From Rhodospirillaceae bacterium UBA3470 (GTDB lineage Bacteria > Pseudomonadota > Alphaproteobacteria > Rhodospirillales > Casp-alpha2): DNA of 10,123 nt. The stretch covers positions 1 to 10,123 of the forward strand of contig DFRF01000112.1 of assembly GCA_002378125.1 (NCBI GenBank), in the 5' to 3' direction. The position numbers were made by a program, and so were the translations under genes. Of the stretch, positions 1 through 6,721 are shown in pieces. Position 1 is the first letter of the stretch, and each line of letters begins with the position of its first letter. The notes under the pieces were generated by a model. The model saw only the letters and a program-made list of their open reading frames with translations. It made no database searches and had not been told where the DNA came from.

Positions 1-438
1 AGCGGGTTTAGGTTCGGCCTGGGTGGCGGTCGTCTGAAGTGACGTCGAGTCCTCCTGGATGCGTTTGCAATGCCCTTCCAAGAACGCGCCAGTCTCGATG
101 GCCAGGTCATCGTGGAGAATATCGCCGACCACATGCGCCGTGCGCGCAAGTTTTACCGTACGAGATTTGATTTGGCCGTTGACCGAACCGTGAACGATGA
201 TGGAATCTGCTGTAATCTCGCCTTTTACATGAGCGGATTCACCGATCAGCAATATCGTGCACCAAACATCGCCCTCGATCCCGCCATCTACCTGGATTTC
301 ACCGTCACTACGCAAATCGCCGATGATCCGAAGGTCTTTGCTAATTAGGGTCGGCGGTGACGGTTTCGCCGGTGACGGTGGTTGGGCCTTCGACGGTACT
401 GACTTTGCTGCCGCTTTATTCTTCTTTTTGGAAAACAT
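1..438 (-). CDS. Bactofilin family cytoskeletal protein (3' end beyond window)
   Basis: Reading the complement from an ATG at 436-438 gives 146 codons open to the left edge with no stop, so the C-terminus is missing. The protein starts MFSKKKNK; an MFSK-type N-terminus is the membrane-targeting segment known from Caulobacter and Hyphomonas bactofilins. A Pro/Ala/Ser-rich linker follows (about residues 10-30). Residues 31-125 carry the repetitive bactofilin beta-helix pattern, with short Gly-punctuated turns such as IIGDLRSDGEIQVDG, HVKGEITADSIIVHG and AHVVGDI. The visible tail (126-146) is polar and Pro-rich. Bactofilins polymerise without nucleotide into membrane-associated filaments that localise cell-wall enzymes. 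The gene starts inside the 3' end of the upstream M23 peptidase gene (23-base overlap, 416-438), so the two are probably co-translated. A weak Shine-Dalgarno (AAGG) lies about 9 bases upstream of the start. Family assignment is firm; the precise role is inferred from the partner. Confidence 0.9.
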   Translation of the reverse strand, partial: MFSKKKNKAAAKSVPSKAQPPSPAKPSPPTLISKDLRIIGDLRSDGEIQVDGGIEGDVWCTILLIGESAHVKGEITADSIIVHGSVNGQIKSRTVKLARTAHVVGDILHDDLAIETGAFLEGHCKRIQEDSTSLQTTATQAEPKPA

Positions 439-1756
439 ATCTGCCCGCCTTGAGGAACTTCATGGGGTCAATCGCCTTACCGTTGAATACAGTTTCGTAA
501 TGCAGGTGTGCCCCGGTACTGCGGCCCGAATTGCCAAGGAGCCCGATCTTATGGCGAAAATCTACCTTTTGGCCGCGTTTGACAAGAATCTTGTGCAGAT
601 GGCCGTAGCGCGTCCGAACGCCAGAACCGTGATCGATCTCGATATATCGGCCATACTTGTTTTTCCAGCCGGCGACACGAACCGTGCCGGGCGCCGGTGC
701 GTAGATCGATTGTCGAATAACCCCGCCAAAATCAATGCCATAGTGGGCGGCCCAGCGCTTATTGATCGGGTCGCGGCGTTTGCCAAACCGGCTGGTGATC
801 GAATAGTTATCCACCGGTGCCGTCAACGGCAGATGCTCCATCACTCGCTTCAGGTCGTTTAGGCGGTCCAGATGTGATGCTAGATTGATCAGGCTGTCCT
901 TGAGCTCACCTGCGGGCAACAAGTCTTTGCCGCCAGCCGGGATGAAAGGCCCGCCCTGACCTCGGGACTTTGGGCTATACGGAATTTTCAACTTCTTGGC
1001 ATTAAGGCCGGCGATGTTGATCACCTTTTCCATCACCTTGATCTGATCGATGGTTTGCTCCGTAAGACGTTGCGCTGAATTTTTGTGTGTATTCTGAAGC
1101 TGATCGAGACGGGTTTTCAAGTCGGTCACCTGCCCCCGGAGTTGCGTTCCCGCGAACAAGGCTTGGTTACGCTCCGATAAGGCCGCTTGTAGGTCGCCCT
1201 CGACGCTGTTGAGGTTGTCTTTGAGGGCGAAGTTGCGACCATTCAACGCCCCCATTTCTTGTTCGATCTGCGCCAGCTTACTTATCAGGGCCTCGCGGGC
1301 AGTGCTAATATTGTGTCGGTCTTCCCGTGTATCTTCCAACTTTTGCGACACGGACTGGAGCTCTTGCTGCAAGGAGGCGTTGCGTTCCACAAGGCCCAGC
1401 ATCATGGTGTGATTGTGCTCCAGATCCATGGTGATGGAATTGAACTTGTTCTGGTAATCCGCCACTTCGCCCAAAAGGCTCCCGTAGGCTAGGCGCGCAT
1501 CGGCGATGAGGTTGTTCTTACTGGCGACAATTTTATCGTGTTCCACGTAACTGTATGACGTGAAGCCCACCCAACCAGCGGCGCCGAGAAACAGGATTAC
1601 AAAAAGGAGTTGGGCAAACGTGGTGATGCGAAAAAATGTGACTCGACCTTCGGCCCGAAGGTGGACCTGTCGTTCCGGAAACCACTTCTTGATCAAGTTA
1701 TGCGTCGCCATGCGCCATGACGGATTTGCTTGTTGGAAATCCATGCCTTGTTCCAT
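416..1756 (-). CDS. Membrane-anchored M23/LytM peptidoglycan endopeptidase (LmdC-like)
   Basis: Predicted cell-wall D,D-endopeptidase acting in the periplasm. Residue numbers below are for the 446-aa form from the ATG at 1756. Residues 1-42 are a basic cytoplasmic segment; about 43-68 are one hydrophobic span (FAQLLFVILFLGAAGWVGF); about 75-235 are heptad-rich and probably coiled coil. The C-terminal peptidase domain covers about 315-435 and keeps the metal and catalytic residues: HYGID (H338, D342), GHLH (H386, H388) and the HLH motif (H417, H419). It is therefore probably active, unlike degenerate EnvC/NlpD activators. A TTG one codon upstream (1759) is in frame, but the ATG is preferred: GGAAGGG sits 8 bases upstream of it. 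Cytoplasmic tail, one span, coiled coil and M23 domain match the family that works with bactofilins (LmdC/BacA in Hyphomonas and Rhodomicrobium; Csd1/CcmA in Helicobacter). The bactofilin gene overlaps its 3' end. The specific LmdC orthology is inference. Confidence 0.9.
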   Translation of the reverse strand: MEQGMDFQQANPSWRMATHNLIKKWFPERQVHLRAEGRVTFFRITTFAQLLFVILFLGAAGWVGFTSYSYVEHDKIVASKNNLIADARLAYGSLLGEVADYQNKFNSITMDLEHNHTMMLGLVERNASLQQELQSVSQKLEDTREDRHNISTAREALISKLAQIEQEMGALNGRNFALKDNLNSVEGDLQAALSERNQALFAGTQLRGQVTDLKTRLDQLQNTHKNSAQRLTEQTIDQIKVMEKVINIAGLNAKKLKIPYSPKSRGQGGPFIPAGGKDLLPAGELKDSLINLASHLDRLNDLKRVMEHLPLTAPVDNYSITSRFGKRRDPINKRWAAHYGIDFGGVIRQSIYAPAPGTVRVAGWKNKYGRYIEIDHGSGVRTRYGHLHKILVKRGQKVDFRHKIGLLGNSGRSTGAHLHYETVFNGKAIDPMKFLKAGRYVFQKEE

Positions 1757-1909
1757 CAACGCATCCCTTCCATCGTATGGAGCCGTTATCTTCTATTGTT
1801 AAATCGCGACAGACTTGTGCGATGCTCTTCCTGGCTCTCCAAGCAAATCGAATTTTGCCAAAACTCGACCCTTACGAGATCAAAAAAGTATCGACAAGGT
1901 GTAAGCCAT

Positions 1910-1928
1910 GCAAGCCAATATTGCTTGC
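1910..1928. repeat. Near-palindrome with CAATATTG core, possible operator
   Basis: GCAAGC (1910-1915) and GCTTGC (1923-1928) are perfect inverted arms around a 7-base centre. The core CAATATTG (1916-1923) is itself a perfect palindrome, so the whole 19-base block is symmetric apart from one extra C. It lies about 87 bases upstream of pgpA and about 154 bases upstream of the M23 gene, where a dimeric repressor or activator could bind. No particular regulator is indicated, and a chance occurrence cannot be excluded. Confidence 0.3.
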
Positions 1929-1932
1929 GCGA

Positions 1933-1995
1933 TCCAGTATTCGGCGAAAAACTGGAATTCCGCCGATTCGTTGGTCATTGCGCTGCGATATGACC
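1933..1995 (+). repeat. Interlocking short inverted repeats in the pgpA leader
   Basis: TCCAGT (1933-1938) pairs with ACTGGA (1951-1956). TCGGCG (1941-1946) pairs with CGCCGA (1961-1966). The order is S1-S2-S1'-S2', the topology of an H-type pseudoknot, or of two mutually exclusive hairpins. A third pair, GGTCAT (1973-1978) with ATGACC (1990-1995), ends directly before the GGAGAG ribosome-binding site at 1996-2001. All stems are only 6 bp, so this is a weak structural suggestion and not a recognised riboswitch. Confidence 0.2.
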
Positions 1996-2014
1996 GGAGA
2001 GTTTAGAACTTTAG

Positions 2015-2521
2015 ATGATCAAATCGCCGCTCCCAAACGCGAATCAAGCGTTCCGTTCGCCGCCGATTCTATTGGCGACATGGTTCGGTGCCGGGCTAAT
2101 GCCCAAGGCGCCAGGAACTTGGGGATCGCTGGCGGCATTGCCCTTCGCCTGGGCCATCTCCGCCGCCGGCGGACAGGTGGCTTTGCTCATCGGGGCTGTC
2201 TTTGCGTTCGGCGTCGGCTGGTGGGCCAGTAACGTCTATCTTGACCACTTCGGGGGTGAGGACCCAGACCCGGTGGTCATCGACGAGGTGGCGGGGCAAT
2301 GGTTGACCCTTGCCGCTGTCGCCCCTGATCCGGTGTTGTTTGTTGTTGGTTTCGGGTTGTTCCGTTTGGTGGACATATACAAACCCTGGCCAGTCAGCTG
2401 GGCTGATCAAAAGGTTAAAGCGGGATTGGGCATCATGTTGGACGATATCCTTGCGGCCCTTTATGCAGGTGCGGGCCTGTATATCGTGAATGCCGCCATG
2501 ATCCAGGGAGGATGGAAATGA
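2015..2521 (+). CDS. pgpA: Phosphatidylglycerophosphatase A
   Basis: Removes the terminal phosphate of phosphatidylglycerophosphate to give phosphatidylglycerol, in the inner membrane. The 168-aa length is normal for the family. Visible signatures are the N-terminal FGAGLMPKAPGTWGS block (residues 24-38), the acidic motif DPDPVVIDEVAGQW (83-96, with D90 and E91), FRLVDIYKPWP (116-126) and GIMLDD (139-144). The last supplies acidic metal-binding residues typical of PgpA. Hydrophobic stretches at about 41-66, 98-118 and 145-162 fit a small integral membrane protein. The ATG at 2015 follows GGAGAG (1996-2001) at a rather long 13-base spacing. The stop overlaps the start of pncC as ATGA (2518-2521), so the two are coupled. 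Adjacency of pgpA to a CinA-domain gene is common in alphaproteobacteria. Confidence 0.95.
   Translation: MIKSPLPNANQAFRSPPILLATWFGAGLMPKAPGTWGSLAALPFAWAISAAGGQVALLIGAVFAFGVGWWASNVYLDHFGGEDPDPVVIDEVAGQWLTLAAVAPDPVLFVVGFGLFRLVDIYKPWPVSWADQKVKAGLGIMLDDILAALYAGAGLYIVNAAMIQGGWK
2506..2511 (+). promoter_or_regulatory. Ribosome-binding site that fixes the pncC start
   Basis: GGGAGG lies within the last codons of pgpA. It abuts the in-frame ATG at 2512, which is too close for initiation, but sits 6 bases upstream of the ATG at 2518. This spacing favours 2518 as the pncC start and creates the ATGA overlap with the pgpA stop. Confidence 0.7.
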
Positions 2522-3009
2522 CTTCTACTGATGTCGACGCACTTGCCGCTGCGGTGTTGGAAACTTGCCGGACCGCAGGATTGATGGTTGCGACGGCGGA
2601 ATCGTGTACCGGTGGCCTGATCGCCAGTGCGCTGACGGAAGTCGCGGGCTCTTCCGACGTGGTTGAATGCGGGTTCGTGACCTATTCGAATGAGGCTAAA
2701 CAGACTCTGCTGGGGGTGCCCGTTGGTTTGTTTGACAAGGTGGGCGCCGTCAGCGAGGAAGTAGCCCGTGCCATGGCCGAGGGCGCTATGGCGCGGTCGA
2801 AAGCCCAATTGGCCGTCTCTGTCACCGGGATTGCCGGTCCCGGCGGTGGAACTGAGACCAAACCCGTGGGGTTGGTTCATATGGCTATTGCCCGCGAGGG
2901 TCTGGAAACGTTGCATTTCCGGGATGTCTTTCCGGGTGATCGGTCCGAGGTGCGGATCGCGACGGTGATTGCGGCGCTGCAGCGCCTTAGTGTGGTCGCT
3001 ACTGGTTAG
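2518..3009 (+). CDS. pncC: Nicotinamide-nucleotide amidohydrolase, CinA C-terminal domain protein
   Basis: Deamidates nicotinamide mononucleotide to nicotinic acid mononucleotide, salvaging pyridine nucleotide released, for example, by NAD-dependent DNA ligase. It acts in the cytoplasm. This is the stand-alone CinA C-terminal domain of 163 aa, the usual size of PncC/YgaD; there is no N-terminal COG1058 domain. Motifs are VATAESCTGG (residues 24-33, with the presumed catalytic Ser29), GFVTYSNEAKQ (52-62, K61) and SVTGIAGPGG (101-110, T103), followed by KPVGLVHMAI (115-124). An ATG two codons upstream (2512) is in frame but lies directly on the Shine-Dalgarno, so 2518 is preferred. Translation is coupled to pgpA through the 4-base overlap. 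Databases may label it CinA family protein. Confidence 0.93.
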   Translation: MTSTDVDALAAAVLETCRTAGLMVATAESCTGGLIASALTEVAGSSDVVECGFVTYSNEAKQTLLGVPVGLFDKVGAVSEEVARAMAEGAMARSKAQLAVSVTGIAGPGGGTETKPVGLVHMAIAREGLETLHFRDVFPGDRSEVRIATVIAALQRLSVVATG

Positions 3010-3185
3010 GTCGCGCCGGTTAGGTGGACGCATTCGGAAGTCAGCTCGCTAGGACATCTCGACGATCCAACTCCGTGATCAGATCGGCCTTCTCCAAAGG
3101 CACTTAATTCGTTCTCAGCCTTGGTTTCTTGCTCAATATTATTGTCTCAACCTGGTCATTATCATATCCCACGATCGCTTAGATA
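3010..3185. other. Convergent spacer between pncC and ratA, no clear terminator
   Basis: These 176 bases separate two converging genes. The best hairpin is GCCTT-CTCCA-AAGGC (3087-3101), a 5-bp stem with a 5-base loop but no U-tract on either strand, so it is a poor intrinsic terminator. GGTTAGGT occurs twice 14 bases apart (3004-3011, 3018-3025); the first copy includes the pncC stop codon. I see no small gene here. The second half is AT-rich. Confidence 0.45.
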
Positions 3186-3668
3186 TCACCGCAAGACGGG
3201 TGATTTGACCAATGGGCCATAAAGCACTTCGGCGCGGGCTTCGAAAGAATTGATCATTTTCTGGACAGCTTCGTTGAACACCAGACCGATGGCCTTCTGC
3301 AGTATCGCTGAGCGGAACTCGAAATCGACGAAAAATTCAATTTCACAGGCATTATCCCCCTTAGGGGAAAAGACCCAGTGATTGTTGAGGTATCTGAACG
3401 GTCCATCAGTATACGTGACATCGATGCGGTCTGGTCGTCGGCATTGGACCCGTGTGGTAAAGCGTTCACGAAAGACCTTGAAGCCGATGACCATGTCGGC
3501 GACCAGCAACTTGTCGTCGCCATCGGCAGATTCCGTTGTTTCTCGGCGGCGTACGCGGACAGCGACGCACCACGGCAGGAATGCTGGATATCGCTCCACG
3601 TCTGCGACCAAGTCAAACAATTGGGCGGGTGTATAAGGCAGCACCCGTTTCTCAGCGTGGATTGGCAT
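3186..3668 (-). CDS. RatA/Coq10-like START-domain protein
   Basis: A 160-aa protein of the type II toxin-antitoxin RatA / ubiquinone-binding Coq10 (SRPBCC, polyketide-cyclase-like) family. The opening pattern of basic residues, YTPAQLFDLVADVERYPAFLPWC (about residues 11-33), is the family hallmark. MVIGFKVFRERFTTRV (about 59-74), GPFRYLNNHWVF (about 89-100) and the C-terminal helix FNEAVQKMINSFEARA complete the helix-grip fold, whose cavity binds a hydrophobic ligand. In mitochondria Coq10 supports ubiquinone function in respiration. Escherichia coli RatA is reported to hinder 70S ribosome assembly, but alphaproteobacterial members are generally thought to be Coq10-like; I cannot settle this from sequence. 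The ATG at 3668 has AAGG about 5 bases upstream. It is divergent from the RNA methyltransferase gene and lies in the usual alphaproteobacterial neighbourhood of lipA and pncC. Confidence 0.9.
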   Translation of the reverse strand: MPIHAEKRVLPYTPAQLFDLVADVERYPAFLPWCVAVRVRRRETTESADGDDKLLVADMVIGFKVFRERFTTRVQCRRPDRIDVTYTDGPFRYLNNHWVFSPKGDNACEIEFFVDFEFRSAILQKAIGLVFNEAVQKMINSFEARAEVLYGPLVKSPVLR

Positions 3669-3727
3669 AGCGCCTTATGGACTCTCGCTTCCTGGGGGTC
3701 AACAATGCAAGCAACGTGATCAGGAGT

Positions 3728-5008
3728 ATGCTTTTGTTCCGTAGCCGTCCCCGCCGCCGCCGGGAGCCCGTGGCAGAAATGCGCGAACTCGAGATTGCGC
3801 GGATGGGTCGTCGAGGAGATGGCATCGCGGATTTGGCCGACCGGTCAGTTTACGTTCCCTATGCGCTACCCGGAGAAACCGTCCGCGCAGAAGTGCGCGG
3901 CGAACGAGGCCGTTTGCTGAAGGTCCTGTCCCCGGCCGCCAACCGCGTGCCGGCGCCGTGTCTGCATTTTGGTTGTTGTGGCGGTTGCGCGATCCAGCAT
4001 ATAGCCGATGTCGACTATCGGGCATGGAAGCTAGACCTGGTCCGCGCAGCCTTGTCGCGACGCGGCTTGGCGGCGGACGTCCCGGACCTGATAGACGCAC
4101 ACGGTTCAGGGCGACGGCGTGTCAGCGTGCACGCCCGGCGCCTCGGTGGTCGCGTATTCGTCGGGTTCATGCGGGTACGCGACCATAAGCTTCGCGCCGT
4201 CGATCACTGTCTGCTACTGACCCCTGGCCTCCACTCGGTATTCGATATGAGCGCGAGCATGGCGGCGGCCCTTGATCTGGAAAATGGTGAGGTCAATCTG
4301 CACTGGACCGAAACCAAAAATGGTCTGGATTGTGATCTTCGTCATGCTGGCGATCTTTCCTATGATCGCCAGGTCGCACTGGCTGACGCGGCCCATGAAT
4401 ATGACCTGGCGCGGGTGACCTGGAACACCGATATCGTTGTCGAAAGACGAGCACCCTATCTGCATATGGGGTCGGCGCAAGTGGTTGCCGCGCCGGGCGG
4501 CTTTCTTCAGGCGACAGTGGCCGGCGAGGAGATGCTTAGCGACTTGGTTTTGAGCTCTTTGATCAATGTGCAACATATCGCGGACCTCTACTGCGGGATT
4601 GGTCCATTTGCATTGCGGTTGGCGCAAACGGCACGGATTTATGCAGCTGATGGGAACGCTGACGCCGTCGCCGCCCTTGACCGTGCGGCCCGCCATACAC
4701 CGAACCTGAAGCCAGTGACGGCGGCAGTGCGGGACCTAGCCCGTGACCCTCTGACGCCGGTGGAATTGTCACACTTCGAAGCCGTCATTTTCGATCCGCC
4801 GCGCGCCGGCGCCCTTAACCAGGCCAAGGCTCTAGCGGATGCGGATGTGCCCTTAGTGATTGCGGTCTCATGCGATCCCGAGACATTCGCCCGTGACGCC
4901 CGCGCCTTGGTTGATGGGGGGTATGGCCTGGATTGGGTGTGCGCTATCGATCAATTTCGGTATACTGCGCACGTGGAAATCGTTGGGGTCTTCCGGCGTC
5001 CCGCATAA
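3728..5008 (+). CDS. TrmA/RlmD-family 23S rRNA/tRNA (uracil-C5)-methyltransferase
   Basis: SAM-dependent methyltransferase that probably puts a methyl group on C5 of a uridine in rRNA or tRNA. Numbering is from the ATG at 3728 (426 aa). An Arg-rich N-terminus is followed by a TRAM RNA-binding domain starting at about residue 18 (RELEIARMGRRGDGI). An iron-sulfur cysteine set is present: C78, C84 and C87 in CLHFGCCGGC, plus C162. Then come the GFLQ motif (261-264), SAM-binding DLYCGIG (287-293), DPPRAG (357-362) and the catalytic nucleophile C383 in SCDPETFARD. The C-terminal HVE motif (E418) supplies the presumed general base. All catalytic elements are present. The start is uncertain: an in-frame ATG lies at 3677, the 3728 ATG has AGGAG only one base away, TTG 3734 would be ideally spaced, and ATG 3779 begins exactly at the TRAM domain. 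The substrate (U1939, U747, U54 or other) cannot be decided here. Confidence 0.9.
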   Translation: MLLFRSRPRRRREPVAEMRELEIARMGRRGDGIADLADRSVYVPYALPGETVRAEVRGERGRLLKVLSPAANRVPAPCLHFGCCGGCAIQHIADVDYRAWKLDLVRAALSRRGLAADVPDLIDAHGSGRRRVSVHARRLGGRVFVGFMRVRDHKLRAVDHCLLLTPGLHSVFDMSASMAAALDLENGEVNLHWTETKNGLDCDLRHAGDLSYDRQVALADAAHEYDLARVTWNTDIVVERRAPYLHMGSAQVVAAPGGFLQATVAGEEMLSDLVLSSLINVQHIADLYCGIGPFALRLAQTARIYAADGNADAVAALDRAARHTPNLKPVTAAVRDLARDPLTPVELSHFEAVIFDPPRAGALNQAKALADADVPLVIAVSCDPETFARDARALVDGGYGLDWVCAIDQFRYTAHVEIVGVFRRPA

Positions 5009-5019
5009 CCAGGCGACTT

Positions 5020-5646
5020 ATGACATATTGCGTTATGACCAAAAGCACGCGCCACACCAAGCCATCGCCGCCATCCGCCGACGCCATCGTCGACGCAGCT
5101 ATCGCCTTGGCCGCACGGGACGGTTGGGCGCGGGTTCGCATGATGCATGTGGCGATGCATTTCGGCGTTCCACTGGCCCAAATTCATGATCGGTTTCGCG
5201 ACATGGATGACATTGCGGATGCCTGGTTCACACGTGCGAGCCAAACCTTGGCGGTGCCCACAAAGCGTGGTTTTGCGAAAAAGCCTGCCAAAGACCGGCT
5301 GTTTGAGGTGATCATGCGCTGGCTTAATGCGCTGGCAGCGGAGCGCCAGGTCAGTGTCCAGATAATCAGACAGAAACTTTATCCATCCCATCCCCATCAT
5401 TGGATTCCCATGGTGTTCAGCCTATCGCGACTGGTTCATTTGATCCTTGACGCGGCCATGATCGACAGCTACGGCCGGCAACGCCAGGCCGATGAATTAG
5501 GCGGTTCCATGCTGGTCCTAGCGACTTTGTGGGTATGGGCGGGAGACGATACGCCGGAACAAGAGCGCACCCAGGGGTTTCTGGCGCGCCGCTTGGAACA
5601 AGGCGATTGCATGATGGCGCGGATGTTTGCCACACCATCCGACTAG
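5020..5646 (+). CDS. TetR-type HTH protein with COQ9-like C-terminus
   Basis: A 208-aa protein with an N-terminal TetR-like helix-turn-helix (about residues 21-60: ADAIVDAAIALAARDGW, then VAMHFGVPLAQIHDRF) and a helical C-terminal domain. The C-terminal pattern WAGDDTPEQERTQGFLARRL resembles the W-x-x-D-x-[ST]-P...T-x-x-FL-x-RR[IL] signature of COQ9, a TetR-fold lipid-binding protein of ubiquinone synthesis. It could be a transcriptional regulator or a divergent COQ9 homologue; sequence alone does not decide. The start is taken as ATG 5020, just after the methyltransferase stop (5006-5008), with AGG 6 bases upstream; ATG 5035 is possible. The longer frame from 4933 would overlap the methyltransferase and adds non-family residues. 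It is probably co-transcribed with the methyltransferase gene (11-base gap) and converges on the dioxygenase gene, leaving 34 bases between stops without a visible terminator. Confidence 0.8.
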   Translation: MTYCVMTKSTRHTKPSPPSADAIVDAAIALAARDGWARVRMMHVAMHFGVPLAQIHDRFRDMDDIADAWFTRASQTLAVPTKRGFAKKPAKDRLFEVIMRWLNALAAERQVSVQIIRQKLYPSHPHHWIPMVFSLSRLVHLILDAAMIDSYGRQRQADELGGSMLVLATLWVWAGDDTPEQERTQGFLARRLEQGDCMMARMFATPSD

Positions 5647-5680
5647 CTGTTTGCGCGGTCCGCTGGTGAATGCCAATCGT

Positions 5681-6697
5681 CTATTGCCGTGTGGCCCCCA
5701 CACCTTCATAGCGGGACGTACCGGGGACGTAGAGATCTAACAAGGTCTCGCCGAGGCGCTTGCTATTTGGATTTTCCAGCCACAGCCGAACCAGATGGCG
5801 TTTGTGATTGGCGTCATCCTCGAAGGCGGTCCGCGAATGAAGTGCGGTAAAGTTATTGAAGAACAATATCTCCCCTAAGCCGATGTTGATGGACATCTGG
5901 AGTTCCGGGCGGGCGACGATGGCGTCAATGACATCCAAGGCCTCGATCTCCCGATCCGTCAGCTCCATGCCCTCGTGGCGGACCCATTCGATCGGGTTGC
6001 GGTTGTAGCAGCTATGCAACAGTTCGTTGTGAAATGCAAAAACGGGAATGCGATTAGGGGACAAGGGATGCTCGCCCGCCGGATGTTGGCCCCGCCGGTG
6101 ATGATAAAAGCCACGTTCTAGGATCGTTAGCACATCCGGCCGTTCGTCTGCGATAATATTATAAAGGGTAATGGCGCTGACCAGGATCGTCTCGCCGCCC
6201 CACGCGGCTTCGCCCAACCCGAGAAGGCCTGAGATATCTGCGCCGTCCGAATGGAATGGCAATAGATCGGCACTTTGGTAGCCCCGCGAAGTATGGGAAT
6301 AGGGTTTGTCTGCATTTACAACATCGACGACCCAGTCCCCCTCGTAGTTTTGAATCTTGATTTCCCCGATATGCGACGCGATCACCCCGTAGGCGGCGAC
6401 GTTCATGTCGTAGCTGTGATCATCCACGGGCCATCCCTCAACAATGGCAAACCCGGCGCCATCTTCGATATCAGCGTAGGCCTTAGCCAACATCGGCCTG
6501 GAAATCTGGAGATCGAAGTCCGTTTTACGCCATTCGTAATGTGGCCGGCCTTCCGCGAGGGCGGCCCGGGCGGCAGTCTCTATCTCGTTGATCATTGCCG
6601 AATCAAGTCGGTAGTGGGGCTTGGGTGCCGAGGACAAATCCGCCGCCGTCCAGTTGCACGGCTCGTCAATTGGTATTTGGGGCCGGTTTTTGCTCAT
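5681..6697 (-). CDS. TauD/TfdA-family Fe(II)/2-oxoglutarate-dependent dioxygenase
   Basis: A 338-aa non-haem iron oxygenase of the TauD/TfdA (clavaminate synthase-like) fold. The HxD iron ligands are H149 and D151 in LLPFHSDGADI. The distal histidine is probably H287 in NNFTALHSRTAFED, and KRHLVRLWLE (299-308) holds the arginine that usually grips 2-oxoglutarate (R304). The full metal triad suggests an active enzyme. The organic substrate is unknown; relatives hydroxylate taurine, aryloxyacetates, gamma-butyrobetaine-like compounds or amino acids, and nothing here picks one out. ATG 6697 has GGAG (6706-6709) 8 bases upstream. It begins 24 bases after the lipA stop on the same strand, so it may be the last gene of the pyruvate dehydrogenase/lipoate operon. 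This is not a standard place for it and suggests later recruitment. Confidence 0.9.
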   Translation of the reverse strand: MSKNRPQIPIDEPCNWTAADLSSAPKPHYRLDSAMINEIETAARAALAEGRPHYEWRKTDFDLQISRPMLAKAYADIEDGAGFAIVEGWPVDDHSYDMNVAAYGVIASHIGEIKIQNYEGDWVVDVVNADKPYSHTSRGYQSADLLPFHSDGADISGLLGLGEAAWGGETILVSAITLYNIIADERPDVLTILERGFYHHRRGQHPAGEHPLSPNRIPVFAFHNELLHSCYNRNPIEWVRHEGMELTDREIEALDVIDAIVARPELQMSINIGLGEILFFNNFTALHSRTAFEDDANHKRHLVRLWLENPNSKRLGETLLDLYVPGTSRYEGVGATRQ

Positions 6698-6721
6698 CTG
6701 GCGTTCTCCGCAGAGCGTGGC

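Larger units (their letters stand above)
1757..2014. other. Divergent intergenic region between the M23 peptidase gene and pgpA
   Basis: These 258 bases separate divergent genes and must hold promoters for both directions, but I see no convincing sigma70 -35/-10 pair on either strand. The best plus-strand hexamers (TTGCCA near 1855, TCGACA near 1890) lack good -10 partners. The region is AT-richer than the flanking genes, with an A-run at 1881-1886. It contains a near-palindrome at 1910-1928 and short inverted repeats at 1933-1966 and 1973-1995, listed separately. The reading frames that cross it do not resemble proteins. Confidence 0.5.

Noticed and set aside
257..862. Plus-strand 201-codon frame
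   Set aside because: It is antisense to the bactofilin and the M23 catalytic domain, both of which have clear motifs; the composition looks like a shadow frame.
3004..3025. GGTTAGGT direct repeat with 14-base period
   Set aside because: There are only two copies of 8 bases and one includes the pncC stop codon; too little to call a repeat array or binding site.
2461..3033. Minus-strand 190-codon open frame opposite pncC
   Set aside because: It lies antisense to a gene with full PncC motifs, and its translation is Arg/His/Gly-rich low-complexity sequence with no family pattern.
3087..3101. Hairpin as intrinsic terminator
   Set aside because: The stem is only 5 bp and no T-tract follows on either strand.
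1923..3998. Shared 13-mer TTGCGCGATCCAG-like string near 1925 and 3986
   Set aside because: One copy is intergenic and the other encodes the GGCAIQH segment of the methyltransferase; similarity stops outside this short match, so coincidence is likely.
4214..4696. Minus-strand 160-codon frame
   Set aside because: It is antisense to the methyltransferase coding region, including the SAM-binding motif, and has no family resemblance.
4933..5019. N-terminal extension of the TetR/COQ9-like protein
   Set aside because: It would overlap the conserved C-terminus of the methyltransferase in another frame, and the added residues do not resemble the start of a TetR protein.
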